Positions 9,983 through 18,559 of a DNA stretch of 64,000 nucleotides are shown here, one piece after another; position 1 is the first letter of the stretch; each line of letters opens with the position of its first letter. A program made the translations under genes and the position numbers. Source of the DNA: Pseudorhodoplanes sinuspersici (lineage in GTDB: Bacteria; Pseudomonadota; Alphaproteobacteria; Rhizobiales; Xanthobacteraceae); contig NZ_CP021112.1 in assembly GCF_002119765.1 (NCBI RefSeq), forward strand, positions 1,234,501-1,298,500, in the 5' to 3' direction. The notes under the pieces were generated by a model, which did no database searches, had not been told where the DNA came from, and saw only the letters and a program-made list of their open reading frames with translations.

Positions 9983-11866
9983 ATGGCGGATGCACTGCGC
10001 CAAGCCGATCCCGCGTCTGCGGCCCCGTATCGCAAGGTACGGCTGGAACAGCCTGACCTTGAGGTCACGCACCGGGCTGACGGCTCAATTCTGCTGAAAC
10101 CTCTCCAGCCGCTCGGGCCCTATCCCGATCGCCTGACGGATCGCCTGGTTTACTGGGCACAGAAGACGCCGGACGTGACGCTGTTTGCGGGCCGTGACGC
10201 GGACGGCGGCTGGCGCAGAATCTCATACGCGCAGGCATTGAATACCGCGCGCAGCATCGGCGAAGCGTTGCTCGATCGCAATCTCTCGGCGGAACGGCCG
10301 GTCGTGATCCTGTCCGGCAACGACCTCGAACATGCGATGATCGGCCTTGCGTGTCTCTATGCCGGCATCGCCTATGCACCCATCTCGCCGGCCTATTCGC
10401 TGGTCTCGACCGATTTCGGCAAGCTCAAGCACATCTTCAATCTGCTGACGCCGGGGCTTGTTTTCGCCTCGGACGGCCAGGCTTTCGCGCGCGCGATCGA
10501 GACAGTGGTGCCGCAGGATGTCGAACTCGTGGTGACGCGCAATGCGCCGTCATCGCGTCCGGCGCTCACCTTCGAACAACTGGCGAAAACGCCGCCGACA
10601 CCGCGCATCGACGAGGCCCATCTCAGCGTTGGCCCCGGCACGATCGCGAAATTCCTGTTCACCTCCGGCTCGACCGGCCAGCCCAAAGGCGTGATCAATA
10701 CCCAGCGCATGATGTGCTCGAACCAGGTCGCGATGGTGTCGCGCCTGGCCTGCTTCCAGGATGAGCCGCCGGTGACGCTGGACTGGGCGCCCTGGCATCA
10801 CACCGCCGGCGGCAATCACGATGTCGGTCTGATCCTCTATAACGGCGGCACCTTCTATATCGACGAAGGCAAGCCGCTGCCGGGCGCGATCGACATCACC
10901 GTGCGCAACCTGAAAGAGGTCGCACCGACTTTCTATTTCAATGTACCGAAAGGCTTCGAAGCCTTGCTGCCGTTCCTGCGCAGCGATGCGCAGCTTCGCC
11001 AGAACTTCTTCAGCCGGCTGAAAGTGCTGTGGTTCGCAGGCGCAGCGTTGTCGCAGCCGGTTTTCGACGAGATGCAGGATCTGGCGCTGCAGACCATCGG
11101 CGAGCGCATTCATTTCCTGACCGGCTTCGGATCGACCGAGACCGCGCCCGGCGTATTCGCGCGCACGCAGCCAGCGGCGAATTCCACCAATATGGGCGTG
11201 CTGGTTCCCGGCAGCGATCTGAAGCTCGTGCCGGTCGACGGCAAGCTCGAAGCGCGGGTGAAGGGACCGAACATCACGCCGGGCTATTGGCGACAGCCGG
11301 ACCTGACGGCGAAGGCGTTCGACGAGGAAGGCTTCTACAAGCTCGGCGATGCCTTCAAGTTCGATGATCCGTCCGACCCGTCGAAGGGTTTGCTGTTCGA
11401 TGGCCGCGTTGCTGAAGACTTCAAGCTTGCCACCGGCACATGGGTCAGCGTCGGCCCGCTGCGCGCCAAGCTGATCGATGCCCTCGCACCCTATGTCCGC
11501 GACGTCGTCATTGCCGGCGCCGACCGTGACGATATCCGCATTCTCGTGTTCCCGAATATCGATGCCTGCCGCCAATTAGCCGGCCTGCCGCAGGACGCGC
11601 CTCTTGAGGACGTGCTGACGCACGATAATGTGCGCCAGCAATTGCAGAGTGTCTTGTCCGACCTCGCCAAGAAAAGCACCGGCAGTTCAAACCGCGTCTG
11701 CCGCGCGCTGCTGATGAGCGAGCCGCCATCGCTCGATGCCGGCGAAATGACGGACAAGGGCTCGATCAATCAGCGCGCGGTGCTGACGCGAAGAGCCAGG
11801 CTGGTCGAGGAGCTTTATGGGCCGGTATCGGCGCCGCACATCATCGACGTCACAACCGGACAATAA
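9983..11866 (+). CDS. fcs: Feruloyl-CoA synthase-like acid-CoA ligase
   Basis: A 627-residue ANL-superfamily enzyme, the length typical of feruloyl-CoA synthases. The phosphate-binding motif FTSGSTGQPKG is at 226-236, a GFGSTETAP motif lies in the middle, and the C-terminal catalytic lysine region reads MTDKGSINQRA. LDWAPWHHTAGGNHD is characteristic of the Fcs branch. It would activate hydroxycinnamic acids (ferulate, p-coumarate, caffeate) to CoA thioesters with ATP. It follows the crotonase and ends three bases before the thiolase start, so the three are probably co-transcribed. Exact substrate is an inference from family and neighbours. Confidence 0.9.
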   Translation: MADALRQADPASAAPYRKVRLEQPDLEVTHRADGSILLKPLQPLGPYPDRLTDRLVYWAQKTPDVTLFAGRDADGGWRRISYAQALNTARSIGEALLDRNLSAERPVVILSGNDLEHAMIGLACLYAGIAYAPISPAYSLVSTDFGKLKHIFNLLTPGLVFASDGQAFARAIETVVPQDVELVVTRNAPSSRPALTFEQLAKTPPTPRIDEAHLSVGPGTIAKFLFTSGSTGQPKGVINTQRMMCSNQVAMVSRLACFQDEPPVTLDWAPWHHTAGGNHDVGLILYNGGTFYIDEGKPLPGAIDITVRNLKEVAPTFYFNVPKGFEALLPFLRSDAQLRQNFFSRLKVLWFAGAALSQPVFDEMQDLALQTIGERIHFLTGFGSTETAPGVFARTQPAANSTNMGVLVPGSDLKLVPVDGKLEARVKGPNITPGYWRQPDLTAKAFDEEGFYKLGDAFKFDDPSDPSKGLLFDGRVAEDFKLATGTWVSVGPLRAKLIDALAPYVRDVVIAGADRDDIRILVFPNIDACRQLAGLPQDAPLEDVLTHDNVRQQLQSVLSDLAKKSTGSSNRVCRALLMSEPPSLDAGEMTDKGSINQRAVLTRRARLVEELYGPVSAPHIIDVTTGQ

Positions 11867-11869
11867 CTT

Positions 11870-13123
11870 ATGAGCAGGACGCCCGGCATCGGCACGACCT
11901 TCACCGACGCATGGCTGGTTGAGGGCGTGCGCACGCCCTTCGCCGACTATAACGGCCCGCTTGCGTCCGTGTCGCCGATCGATCTCGGCATCAAGGTCGG
12001 CCGCGAAGTGCTCAAACGCGCGGGCGCGAAGGCGGAAGATGTCGGCACCGTCATCACCGGCAACATGGCGCAGGCGAGCTTCGACGCCTACATGCTGCCG
12101 CGCCATATCGGCCTTTATTCCGGCGTGCCGGTTGAGACGCCGGCGCATCATGTGCAGCGTGTCTGCGGCACCGGCATCGAGGCGCTGTCGCAGGCATCGG
12201 ACGCGGTGTCGCTCGGCCGCACCGATCTTGCGCTGTGCGTCGGCACCGAATCGATGAGCCGCAATCCGGTCGCGTCCTACACGAGCCGCGGCGGCTTTCG
12301 CATGGGACAGGTCGAGTTCAAGGACTTCCTGTGGGAAGCGTTGCTCGATCCCGCCGCGAAGGTCACGATGGGCGACACCGCGGAAAACCTCGCGCGGCAA
12401 TATCAGATCACCCGCAGCGACGTGGACGCTTTTGCCGCGCGCAGCTTCGATCGCGCACTGGCGGCGCAGCAGGACGGCTTCCTCGACGGCGAGATCGTGC
12501 CGGTGACGTCGGAGACGTTCGAACTGCCCGGCTATGAATCGCGCGGCATCAGGCTGTCCGGCAAAACGCCGGAGGTCAAAGCCGACACGCATGTGCGGCC
12601 ATCACCCGCGGAGTCGCTGGCCAAGATCAAACCGGCCTTCGGCGGCGTGCAGACCGGCGGCAATTCGTCGGCGATCGTCGATGGCGCCGCGGCGGCACTC
12701 GTTGCCAACTCGGACTACCTGAAGAAAAACGGCAAGACGCCGCTGGCGCGCATCCTTGCGTCCGCCGCCGTCGGTGTGCTGCCGGAAATCATGGGCATCG
12801 GCCCGGTGCCGGCGATCAAGTCGGTGCTGGAGCGCGCGGGGCTCAAGCTCTCCGACATCGACCGATTCGAGATCAACGAAGCCTTCGGCGCGCAGGTGAT
12901 GGCCTGCGCGCGCGAACTCGGCATCGACGAGGACAAGCTCAACGTCAATGGCGGCGCCATTGCCATCGGCCACCCGCTTGGCGCCACCGGCGTGCGGCTG
13001 ACGACAACACTGGCGCGCGAACTCAAGCGCAAGGGTTTGCGCTACGGCATCTCCTCGGCCTGCATCGGCGGCGGTCAGGGCATCGCGCTGTTGATTGAGA
13101 ATGTTGAGGCTGTGACGGCATAA
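11870..13123 (+). CDS. Acetyl-CoA acyltransferase (thiolase)
   Basis: A 417-residue degradative thiolase with Cys99 (QRVCGTG), His368 (GHPLG) and Cys398 (SACIGGGQG). It is distinct from PcaF in the same window, with an N-terminal extension and VEGVRTPFADYNGPL. In this operon it probably performs the thiolytic step on an aryl-beta-ketoacyl-CoA, releasing acetyl-CoA and an aryl-CoA such as 4-hydroxybenzoyl-CoA or vanilloyl-CoA. The gene begins four bases after the ligase stop. A family B repeat separates it from the dehydrogenase. Confidence 0.93.
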   Translation: MSRTPGIGTTFTDAWLVEGVRTPFADYNGPLASVSPIDLGIKVGREVLKRAGAKAEDVGTVITGNMAQASFDAYMLPRHIGLYSGVPVETPAHHVQRVCGTGIEALSQASDAVSLGRTDLALCVGTESMSRNPVASYTSRGGFRMGQVEFKDFLWEALLDPAAKVTMGDTAENLARQYQITRSDVDAFAARSFDRALAAQQDGFLDGEIVPVTSETFELPGYESRGIRLSGKTPEVKADTHVRPSPAESLAKIKPAFGGVQTGGNSSAIVDGAAAALVANSDYLKKNGKTPLARILASAAVGVLPEIMGIGPVPAIKSVLERAGLKLSDIDRFEINEAFGAQVMACARELGIDEDKLNVNGGAIAIGHPLGATGVRLTTTLARELKRKGLRYGISSACIGGGQGIALLIENVEAVTA

Positions 13124-13170
13124 GAACTAGAGCATTCACACTTGAATCTTTGGGCACACTCTATCCCCGC

Positions 13171-13237
13171 TCATTCCCGCGAAAGCGGGAATCCAGTCAA
13201 CCATTTCTGGGTCCCCGCCTTCGCGGGGACGAGCGGA
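13171..13237. repeat. Family B palindromic repeat, copy 1
   Basis: CATTCCCGCGAAAGCGGGAA then GTCCCCGCCTTCGCGGGGAC, two small hairpins joined by a spacer. The same unit recurs at 14067, 14589 and, inverted, at 24124. It lies between the thiolase and SDR genes. Confidence 0.85.
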
Positions 13238-13268
13238 TCGAGAGGGCGGAATAGGTCGAGATAGAAGC

Positions 13269-14030
13269 ATGGACATCAAAGGACAGACCGCGATCATTAC
13301 CGGCGGCGCATCGGGGCTCGGCGCCGCCACCGCGGAAGCCTTCGCAAAGGCCGGTGCGAAAGTCGCGCTGCTCGACATCAATGTCGGCGTGGCCGAGCAA
13401 CTCGCCGCCAAGCTCGGCGGCATCGCGGTCAAATGCGACGTCACCGACGAGCAGAGTGCGGCGGACGCGCTGGCCGAGGTTCACAAGACATACGGCGTCG
13501 GCCGCGTGCTGGTGAATTGCGCCGGCATCGGACCGCCCAAGCGCATCGTCGGCCGCGACGGTCCGATGCCGCTCGCGGACTACAAGAAAGTGATCGAGAT
13601 CAACCTGATCGGCACCTTCAACATGATGCGGCTGTTCGCGGCACCGCTCAGCAAAGCCGAAGCTTTGGCCGAAGGTGAGCGCGGCGTCATCATCTCGACC
13701 GCGTCGGTGGCAGCGTTCGAAGGGCAGATCGGCCAGGCTGCTTATGCCTCGTCGAAAGGCGGCGTTGCGGCGCTGACCATGCCGGCCGCGCGCGAGTTCG
13801 CGCAATTCGGCATTCGCGTGATGGCGATTGCGCCCGGCATCTTCCACACGCCGATGTTGTCGTCACTTCCCGAGGAGGCGCAGAAGAGCCTCGGCGCCTC
13901 GGTGCCGTTCCCGCCGCGATTGGGCCGGCCGGAGGAATATGCCGAGCTTGCTTTATTCATCGTGCAAAACGGCTATCTGAACGGCGAAGTCATCCGCATC
14001 GATGGCGCGCTGCGCATGGCGCCACGGTGA
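13269..14030 (+). CDS. Short-chain dehydrogenase, probable 3-hydroxyacyl-CoA dehydrogenase
   Basis: A 253-residue classical SDR. The cofactor motif TGGASGLG is at 11-18, NCAGI at 83-87, and the catalytic Ser146, Tyr159 and Lys163 are in place. Asp36 at the end of the second strand (LLDIN) favours NAD over NADP. The pattern resembles the type 2 3-hydroxyacyl-CoA dehydrogenases (HSD17B10-like), which have the long insertion seen here around GPMPLADYKK and SKAEALAEGERG. It would oxidise the beta-hydroxy group made by the crotonase before thiolysis. It lies between two family B repeats. Confidence 0.9.
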   Translation: MDIKGQTAIITGGASGLGAATAEAFAKAGAKVALLDINVGVAEQLAAKLGGIAVKCDVTDEQSAADALAEVHKTYGVGRVLVNCAGIGPPKRIVGRDGPMPLADYKKVIEINLIGTFNMMRLFAAPLSKAEALAEGERGVIISTASVAAFEGQIGQAAYASSKGGVAALTMPAAREFAQFGIRVMAIAPGIFHTPMLSSLPEEAQKSLGASVPFPPRLGRPEEYAELALFIVQNGYLNGEVIRIDGALRMAPR

Positions 14031-14066
14031 AGCGTTTGCTATTCACGCCGCGAGGCACACTCTCCG

Positions 14067-14130
14067 TTCATTCCCGCGCAAGCGGGAATCCAGAAAGCCT
14101 GGGTCCCCGCTTTCGCGGGGACGAACGGAT
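14067..14130. repeat. Family B palindromic repeat, copy 2
   Basis: TTCATTCCCGCGCAAGCGGGAA and GGTCCCCGCTTTCGCGGGGACG lie between the SDR and the thioesterase gene. The arrangement is the same as copy 1. Confidence 0.85.
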
Positions 14131-14151
14131 CCAGAGGAATCTAACTAAGCC

Positions 14152-14574
14152 ATGCTGAGCTACAGCCGAAGCCTGCAGATCGAATGGGGCGATTGCGATC
14201 CGGCGGGAATCGTTTTCTATCCACGCTATTTTGCCATGTTCGATCACAACACGACGATGCTGATTTCGAAGGCGTCGGGGCTTACCAAGCCGCAATTGCT
14301 CAAGCATTACGACTTCGCCGGCTATCCGGTGCTCTCGACGCAAGCAAAGTTCATGATCCCGAACATCTTCGGCGACACGGTGGAGATCGAATCCACATTC
14401 ACGCGCGTCGGCCGTTCGAGCTTCGAAATTCGCCACGAGCTGAAGAAGGGCGTCAAGATCGCCGTCGAAGCAAACGAAGTCCGGGCCTGGGTGAAAGGCG
14501 CCGCCGACGACAAGACCAGGATCAAGTCGCACCCGCTGCCGGAGGATCTGGCGGCGAAGTTTCGGGGCGAGTAG
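14152..14574 (+). CDS. 4-hydroxybenzoyl-CoA thioesterase-like hotdog protein
   Basis: A 140-residue hotdog-fold thioesterase. The segment WGDCDPAGIVFYPRYF (residues 12-27) is the signature of Pseudomonas-type 4-hydroxybenzoyl-CoA thioesterase. Asp16 is the equivalent of the catalytic Asp17, and the length (141 in the reference) agrees. It would release free 4-hydroxybenzoate or vanillate after side-chain shortening. That links the CoA operon to ligM and pcaHG. It is the last forward gene before the reverse-strand MarR gene. Confidence 0.9.
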   Translation: MLSYSRSLQIEWGDCDPAGIVFYPRYFAMFDHNTTMLISKASGLTKPQLLKHYDFAGYPVLSTQAKFMIPNIFGDTVEIESTFTRVGRSSFEIRHELKKGVKIAVEANEVRAWVKGAADDKTRIKSHPLPEDLAAKFRGE

Positions 14575-14588
14575 CGCTCCATACTCCG

Positions 14589-14672
14589 CTCATTCCCGCG
14601 AAGGCGGGAATCCAGCACTTCGCAAGATGCCTTTTTTCATCGCTCTGGGTCCCCGCCTTCGCGGGGACGACA
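14589..14672. repeat. Family B palindromic repeat, copy 3
   Basis: CTCATTCCCGCGAAGGCGGG and GTCCCCGCCTTCGCGGGGAC lie between the convergent thioesterase and MarR genes. The strong hairpins may act as a transcription barrier there. Confidence 0.85.
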
Positions 14673-14696
14673 ACACTGATAGTTGGGAGCCTTCTC

Positions 14697-15200
14697 CTAC
14701 TCCCTCGTCGCTGCAATCTTCCGCAGGATCTTCAGGAACAGCGCCCGGTCCTTCGGTCCCACAATCGTATCGAGATTTTTTTCGTGTTGCTGCGCATGCT
14801 CGTGCATGGCGCGCATCACGTTCTTTCCCGCATCCGTCAGCTTCAATTCGTAAAGCCGCCGATCGTTATGCGTGCGCTCGCGGCTGACCAGCCCGCGCTT
14901 GACGAGGCTATCGAGCACAGGCGTCAGCGTCGACTTGTCGCTGCCGATGGCGCGGCTGAGCGCCGTCTGGCTGATGCCGGGATTGCGATCGATCAGCACC
15001 AGCGCGGCAAAACGCCCCGGGCTGAGTTCGATGCCCTGCGCGTGCCGGGCAAAGGACTGGAACGACGCAATCTGCGCCATGCGCAGATGAAAGCCGATCC
15101 AGTCGTCGAGCATGCCGATATCGATAACATCGTTAACGCCGTCCCGCGCTGCGGAATCAGCGTCGACTTTTTTTAGAGCAGCCGTCTGACGCGGCGTCAT
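14697..15200 (-). CDS. MarR-family regulator
   Basis: A 167-residue MarR protein. The winged helix includes LSPGRFAALVLIDRNPGISQTALSRAIGSDKSTLTPVLDSLVKRGLVSRERTHNDRR, framed by dimerisation helices. ATG at 15200 is chosen because GGGAGGG lies seven bases upstream; a longer frame to 15320 lacks a ribosome site. It is divergent from the TRAP binding-protein gene, and the 243-bp gap holds a 20-bp ATTGTT-n8-AACTAA site that recurs upstream of iorA. The setting recalls CouR of Rhodopseudomonas palustris, a MarR repressor relieved by p-coumaroyl-CoA near a TRAP aromatic-acid transporter. That equivalence is inferred. Confidence 0.9.
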   Translation of the reverse strand: MTPRQTAALKKVDADSAARDGVNDVIDIGMLDDWIGFHLRMAQIASFQSFARHAQGIELSPGRFAALVLIDRNPGISQTALSRAIGSDKSTLTPVLDSLVKRGLVSRERTHNDRRLYELKLTDAGKNVMRAMHEHAQQHEKNLDTIVGPKDRALFLKILRKIAATRE

Positions 15201-15339
15201 CGCCTTCCCTCCCGCAACGAAAGGCCCGAGCCTTTCCGGCCTTGATCGAATCGAAGCCGGGGCTCCAGCTTTTTGTTTTGACGCGTTTTCTTCAAGCGAA
15301 CCGGTGCCCACTTCGCTCAAAAACGCGCTGGATTGAAAA

Positions 15340-15359
15340 ATTGTTTTATATCCAACTAA
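15340..15359. promoter_or_regulatory. Putative MarR operator, site 1
   Basis: ATTGTT-TTATATCC-AACTAA, an imperfect inverted repeat with an 8-bp spacer, in the divergent marR/dctP control region. It shares ATCCAACTA and the left arm pattern with site 2 at 18510. Confidence 0.65.
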
Positions 15360-15443
15360 TCTCCCTTACAATGCGGGCAAACGCATCCCGCGTCCAGAAC
15401 AAGCCCCGTAATGTGGGCGAATGCAGTCCAGGAGGAATTGCGT

Positions 15444-16475
15444 ATGTCTCTTCGCTTAACGCATTTAATTTGCGCGGCCGCCGGTGCGCTCACGCTCGCC
15501 GTTTCGCCTGCAATCGCTCAAGACAAGACCTTCGAACTGAAGCTTGCCCATTGGGTGCCACCGTCCCATCCGCTGCAAAAAGCCCTGGAAGACTGGGGCA
15601 CGTCGGTGGAAAAGGCCTCGGGTGGCACCCTGAAGTTCAAGGTTTATCCGTCGCAGCAGCTCGGCAAGGCTTTCGACCATTACGATATGGCGCGCGACGG
15701 CATCGCCGACCTCACCTACATCAATCCGGGATATCAGCCGGGCCGGTTCCCGATCATCGGCGCCGGTGAATTGCCGTTCCTGATCACCAATGCCAAGGGC
15801 GGCTCGCAAGGCTTCGACGCCTGGTATCGGAAATACGCCGACAAGGAAATGAAGGACGTCAAATTTTGCCTCGCCTTCTTCCACGATCCCGGCTCGTTTC
15901 ATTCCAAGACCAAAAAAATCGTCGTGCCGGGTGACGTCAAGGGCATGAAGATTCGCCCCGCACACGCAACGATGGCGCAATTCGTATCGCAGCTCGGCGG
16001 CTCCAATGTTCAATCGAGCGCGCCGGAGGTGCGGGACATTCTGGAAAAGGGTGTGGCCGAGGCCGTCACCTTCCCGTGGGGCTCGGTGCCGCTGTTCGGT
16101 ATCGACCGGGTGACCAAGTATCACATCGATGCGCCGCTCTATGCGACCACCTTTGCGTTTGTGTTCAGCCCCATCACCTACGCCCAGTTGTCGGCGTCAC
16201 AGAAAAAAGTGATCGACGATCACTGCACCAACGAGTGGGCATTGCGGGTTGCGACGCCGTGGGCCGACTACGAGCATGCTGGTGTTGCCAAGCTGAAGGC
16301 GGATCCCGCACACGAGGTTTATCCGCTGACGCCGGAACAACTCGCCGAATGGAAGAAGGCGGCGGAACCGCTGCAGCAAGCGTGGGCCGCCAATGTGAAG
16401 AAGGCCGGCGGCAATCCCGACGCGATCATGAAAGAGCTGAAAGACTCGCTGGCGAAACACAACGCCGCCTATTGA
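15444..16475 (+). CDS. dctP: TRAP transporter substrate-binding protein (DctP family)
   Basis: A 343-residue periplasmic binding protein. It has an N-terminal signal peptide (hydrophobic LICAAAGALTLAVSPAIAQ, cleavage likely after AIAQ), then FELKLAHWVPPSHPLQKALEDW, KFKVYPSQQLGKAFDHYDMARDGIADLTYINPGY and a C-terminal helical tail, all DctP hallmarks. ATG 15444 has AGGAGG upstream; an in-frame ATG at 15411 does not. With DctQ and DctM downstream it forms a sodium- or proton-coupled importer. The MarR gene next door and the aromatic genes suggest aromatic acids as cargo, as in TarPQM of Rhodopseudomonas palustris. Confidence 0.92.
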   Translation: MSLRLTHLICAAAGALTLAVSPAIAQDKTFELKLAHWVPPSHPLQKALEDWGTSVEKASGGTLKFKVYPSQQLGKAFDHYDMARDGIADLTYINPGYQPGRFPIIGAGELPFLITNAKGGSQGFDAWYRKYADKEMKDVKFCLAFFHDPGSFHSKTKKIVVPGDVKGMKIRPAHATMAQFVSQLGGSNVQSSAPEVRDILEKGVAEAVTFPWGSVPLFGIDRVTKYHIDAPLYATTFAFVFSPITYAQLSASQKKVIDDHCTNEWALRVATPWADYEHAGVAKLKADPAHEVYPLTPEQLAEWKKAAEPLQQAWAANVKKAGGNPDAIMKELKDSLAKHNAAY

Positions 16476-16508
16476 TCCCTTTCGCTTTTCGCGGTTGAAA
16501 TGAAATCA

Positions 16509-16534
16509 ACGGCGGGGGACCACTCCCCCGCCGT
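16509..16534 (+). other. Intercistronic hairpin between dctP and dctQ
   Basis: A perfect 10-bp stem ACGGCGGGGG/CCCCCGCCGT with loop ACCACT, no following T run. Its place right after a binding-protein gene suggests mRNA protection or partial attenuation, so that the binding protein is made in excess over the membrane subunits. Confidence 0.7.
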
Positions 16535-16616
16535 CATGCCAACAGGCCAATAAAGCCGACAGGCCAATAAAAAATGTGCGCCGTTATATCGGCGTTGGGT
16601 CTTGGGAGGAAACATC

Positions 16617-17126
16617 GTGTCGAAATTCATGGATCGATTCATCGATTCGATCGAATGGATCGCCGCCTTTTTCATCGGCATCGTGGCCCTCGACGTCTTC
16701 GTCTCTGTCCTGCTGCGATATTTCTTCGGCTACACGATCCCCGACGCTTACGATTTCGGTCAGCTCCTGCTCGGCATCCTGATATTCTGGGGCATTGCGG
16801 CGACAAGCTATCGCGGCACGCATATCACCGTTGATCTGGTCTGGGCCAATGTCAGCCCCTACTGGCAGCGCGTCATCGACGTGTTCGCGACCCTGGTCCT
16901 CCTCTTCGTCGTCACGGTGCAGACCTACACGCTGTTCGACAAGGTCTCGAGCACCTATTCCTCAAACTTGGCGACATTCGATCTGCGATTGCCGGTCTGG
17001 CCATTCTTCGCCCTCGCCTGGATCGGCGACGTTGCCGCCGTGCTGCTGATCGGCGTTCGTACCTACCGGCTGATCTTCCATCCGGAAATGATGAAAACGC
17101 CCGATCTCGTGAAATCGGGCGAGTGA
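16617..17126 (+). CDS. dctQ: TRAP transporter small membrane subunit (DctQ family)
   Basis: A 169-residue protein with four predicted membrane helices (roughly residues 10-35, 45-70, 85-110 and 125-150) and the DctQ pattern SIEWIAAFFIGIVALDVFVSVLLRYFFGYTIPDAYDFGQLLLG. The start is GTG at 16617, six bases after GGGAGGA; an ATG four codons later would be too far from the ribosome site. It links DctP docking to DctM translocation. It ends 10 bp before dctM. Confidence 0.9.
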   Translation: MSKFMDRFIDSIEWIAAFFIGIVALDVFVSVLLRYFFGYTIPDAYDFGQLLLGILIFWGIAATSYRGTHITVDLVWANVSPYWQRVIDVFATLVLLFVVTVQTYTLFDKVSSTYSSNLATFDLRLPVWPFFALAWIGDVAAVLLIGVRTYRLIFHPEMMKTPDLVKSGE

Positions 17127-17136
17127 GAAAGACGCC

Positions 17137-18435
17137 ATGAGTACCAACGCTGTCGCCATCATTGGCTTCGTCTCGCTCTTCACGCTGATGCTGCTGCGCG
17201 TGCCGATCGGCATGGCGCTTGGTCTCGTCGGCGTTGCCGGCTTCGGCTATCTGACGAGTGCTGGACCTGCGCTGAAGATCGTCGGCCATACGACGATGCG
17301 CACGGTGACTGACTTCAATTACGCCGTCGTGCCGCTGTTCCTTTTGATGGGCGCATTCGCCACCACATCGGGCATGAGCCGCGAATTGTTCCGCGCTGCG
17401 AATGCTTTCATCGGCCATCTGCGCGGCGGCCTTGGCATCGCCACCATTCTCGCCTGCGGCGGCTTTGCCGCGATCTGCGGCTCCTCCGTCGCGACCGCCG
17501 CCACCTTCTCGCGCGTCGCCTATCCGGAAATGCGGCGTTTCAAATATCCGGAAAGCTTCTCGGCCGGTGTCATTGCCGCCGGCGGCACGCTCGGCATCAT
17601 GATCCCGCCCTCCACCGTGCTGGCGATCTACGGCATCATCACCGAGCAGGATATCGGCAAATTGTTCGTCGCCGGCGTCATTCCCGGCATTCTTGCCGTG
17701 ATCATGTATGCGAGCACGGTAACCATCATTGGCTATCTGCGGCCCGGCTATCTGCCGACCGGCCCGAAGGCAAGCTGGCCCGAGCGGGTCGAAAGCGTGA
17801 AGAGCGTGTGGGCGACGCTGCTGCTGTTCGCCTTCGTTATCGGCGGCCTCTATGGCGGCATCTTCACTGCGACGGAGGCAGCGGGCGCAGGCGCCGGCGG
17901 CGCCTTCATCATCGGCCTCCTGCGCGGCCGGCTGTCGGGTAAGGACATCCTGCGCTGCCTGCTGGAAACCACCCGCACCACCGCGGCGGTGTTCACGATC
18001 CTGATCGGCGCGCTGCTGTTCGGCTATTTCCTCACCATCACCCAGACGCCGCAGAAGGTGACCGAGTTCCTCACCGGTCTCGGCATCGGCAATTATGGTG
18101 TGCTGACGCTGATCCTTTTGATGTATCTCCTGCTCGGCTGTCTGATGGACGCGCTGGCGATGATCATTCTCACGGTTCCGATCATCTTCCCGCTGATCAA
18201 GGAGATGGGCTTCGATCCGATCTGGTTCGGCATCGTCGTCGTGATGACGGTGGAACTCGGCCTGATCCATCCGCCGGTGGGCATGAATATCTTCGTCATC
18301 AAGAGCGTGCTCGAGGATGTGAAAATATCCACCATCTTTGCGGGCGTGATCCCATTCATCATCACCGACCTGATCCGGCTGGTGATCCTGGTGGCATTTC
18401 CGATCCTCGCGACCTGGCTACCGTCCCACATGTAG
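17137..18435 (+). CDS. dctM: TRAP transporter large membrane subunit (DctM family)
   Basis: A 432-residue protein with about twelve hydrophobic helices. Family signatures are RVPIGMALGLVGVAGFGYL, FLLMGAFATTSGMSRELF, GGFAAICGSSVATAATFSRVAYPEM and PPSTVLAIYGIITEQDIGKLFVAGVIPG. It is the translocating subunit. The gene follows dctQ closely and ends 125 bp before iorA. Confidence 0.95.
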   Translation: MSTNAVAIIGFVSLFTLMLLRVPIGMALGLVGVAGFGYLTSAGPALKIVGHTTMRTVTDFNYAVVPLFLLMGAFATTSGMSRELFRAANAFIGHLRGGLGIATILACGGFAAICGSSVATAATFSRVAYPEMRRFKYPESFSAGVIAAGGTLGIMIPPSTVLAIYGIITEQDIGKLFVAGVIPGILAVIMYASTVTIIGYLRPGYLPTGPKASWPERVESVKSVWATLLLFAFVIGGLYGGIFTATEAAGAGAGGAFIIGLLRGRLSGKDILRCLLETTRTTAAVFTILIGALLFGYFLTITQTPQKVTEFLTGLGIGNYGVLTLILLMYLLLGCLMDALAMIILTVPIIFPLIKEMGFDPIWFGIVVVMTVELGLIHPPVGMNIFVIKSVLEDVKISTIFAGVIPFIITDLIRLVILVAFPILATWLPSHM

Positions 18436-18509
18436 GATGGCAGACCTGCGTCGGATTGCTTGAAAACCAGCGGAAAAGTGCCTTTTTATAACGGGACCAA
18501 TCTGCTAGA

Positions 18510-18529
18510 ATAGTTTGAAATCCAACTAT
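18510..18529. promoter_or_regulatory. Putative MarR operator, site 2
   Basis: ATAGTT-TGAAATCC-AACTAT has perfect 6-bp arms and an 8-bp spacer. It is the same layout as site 1 at 15340-15359. It ends 30 bp before the iorA ATG, where a repressor would block transcription. Confidence 0.68.
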
Positions 18530-18559
18530 CGGTCCACCAAGGGCCAGGCGATCGGGACG

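Noticed and set aside
16912-18270. Long antisense open frame over dctQ and dctM
   Set aside because: The translation is His/Asp/Arg-rich with no hydrophobic or domain pattern, as expected from the complement of a membrane-protein gene.
18515-18559. TTG start for iorA at 18515
   Set aside because: It would lie inside the putative MarR operator and lacks a ribosome site.
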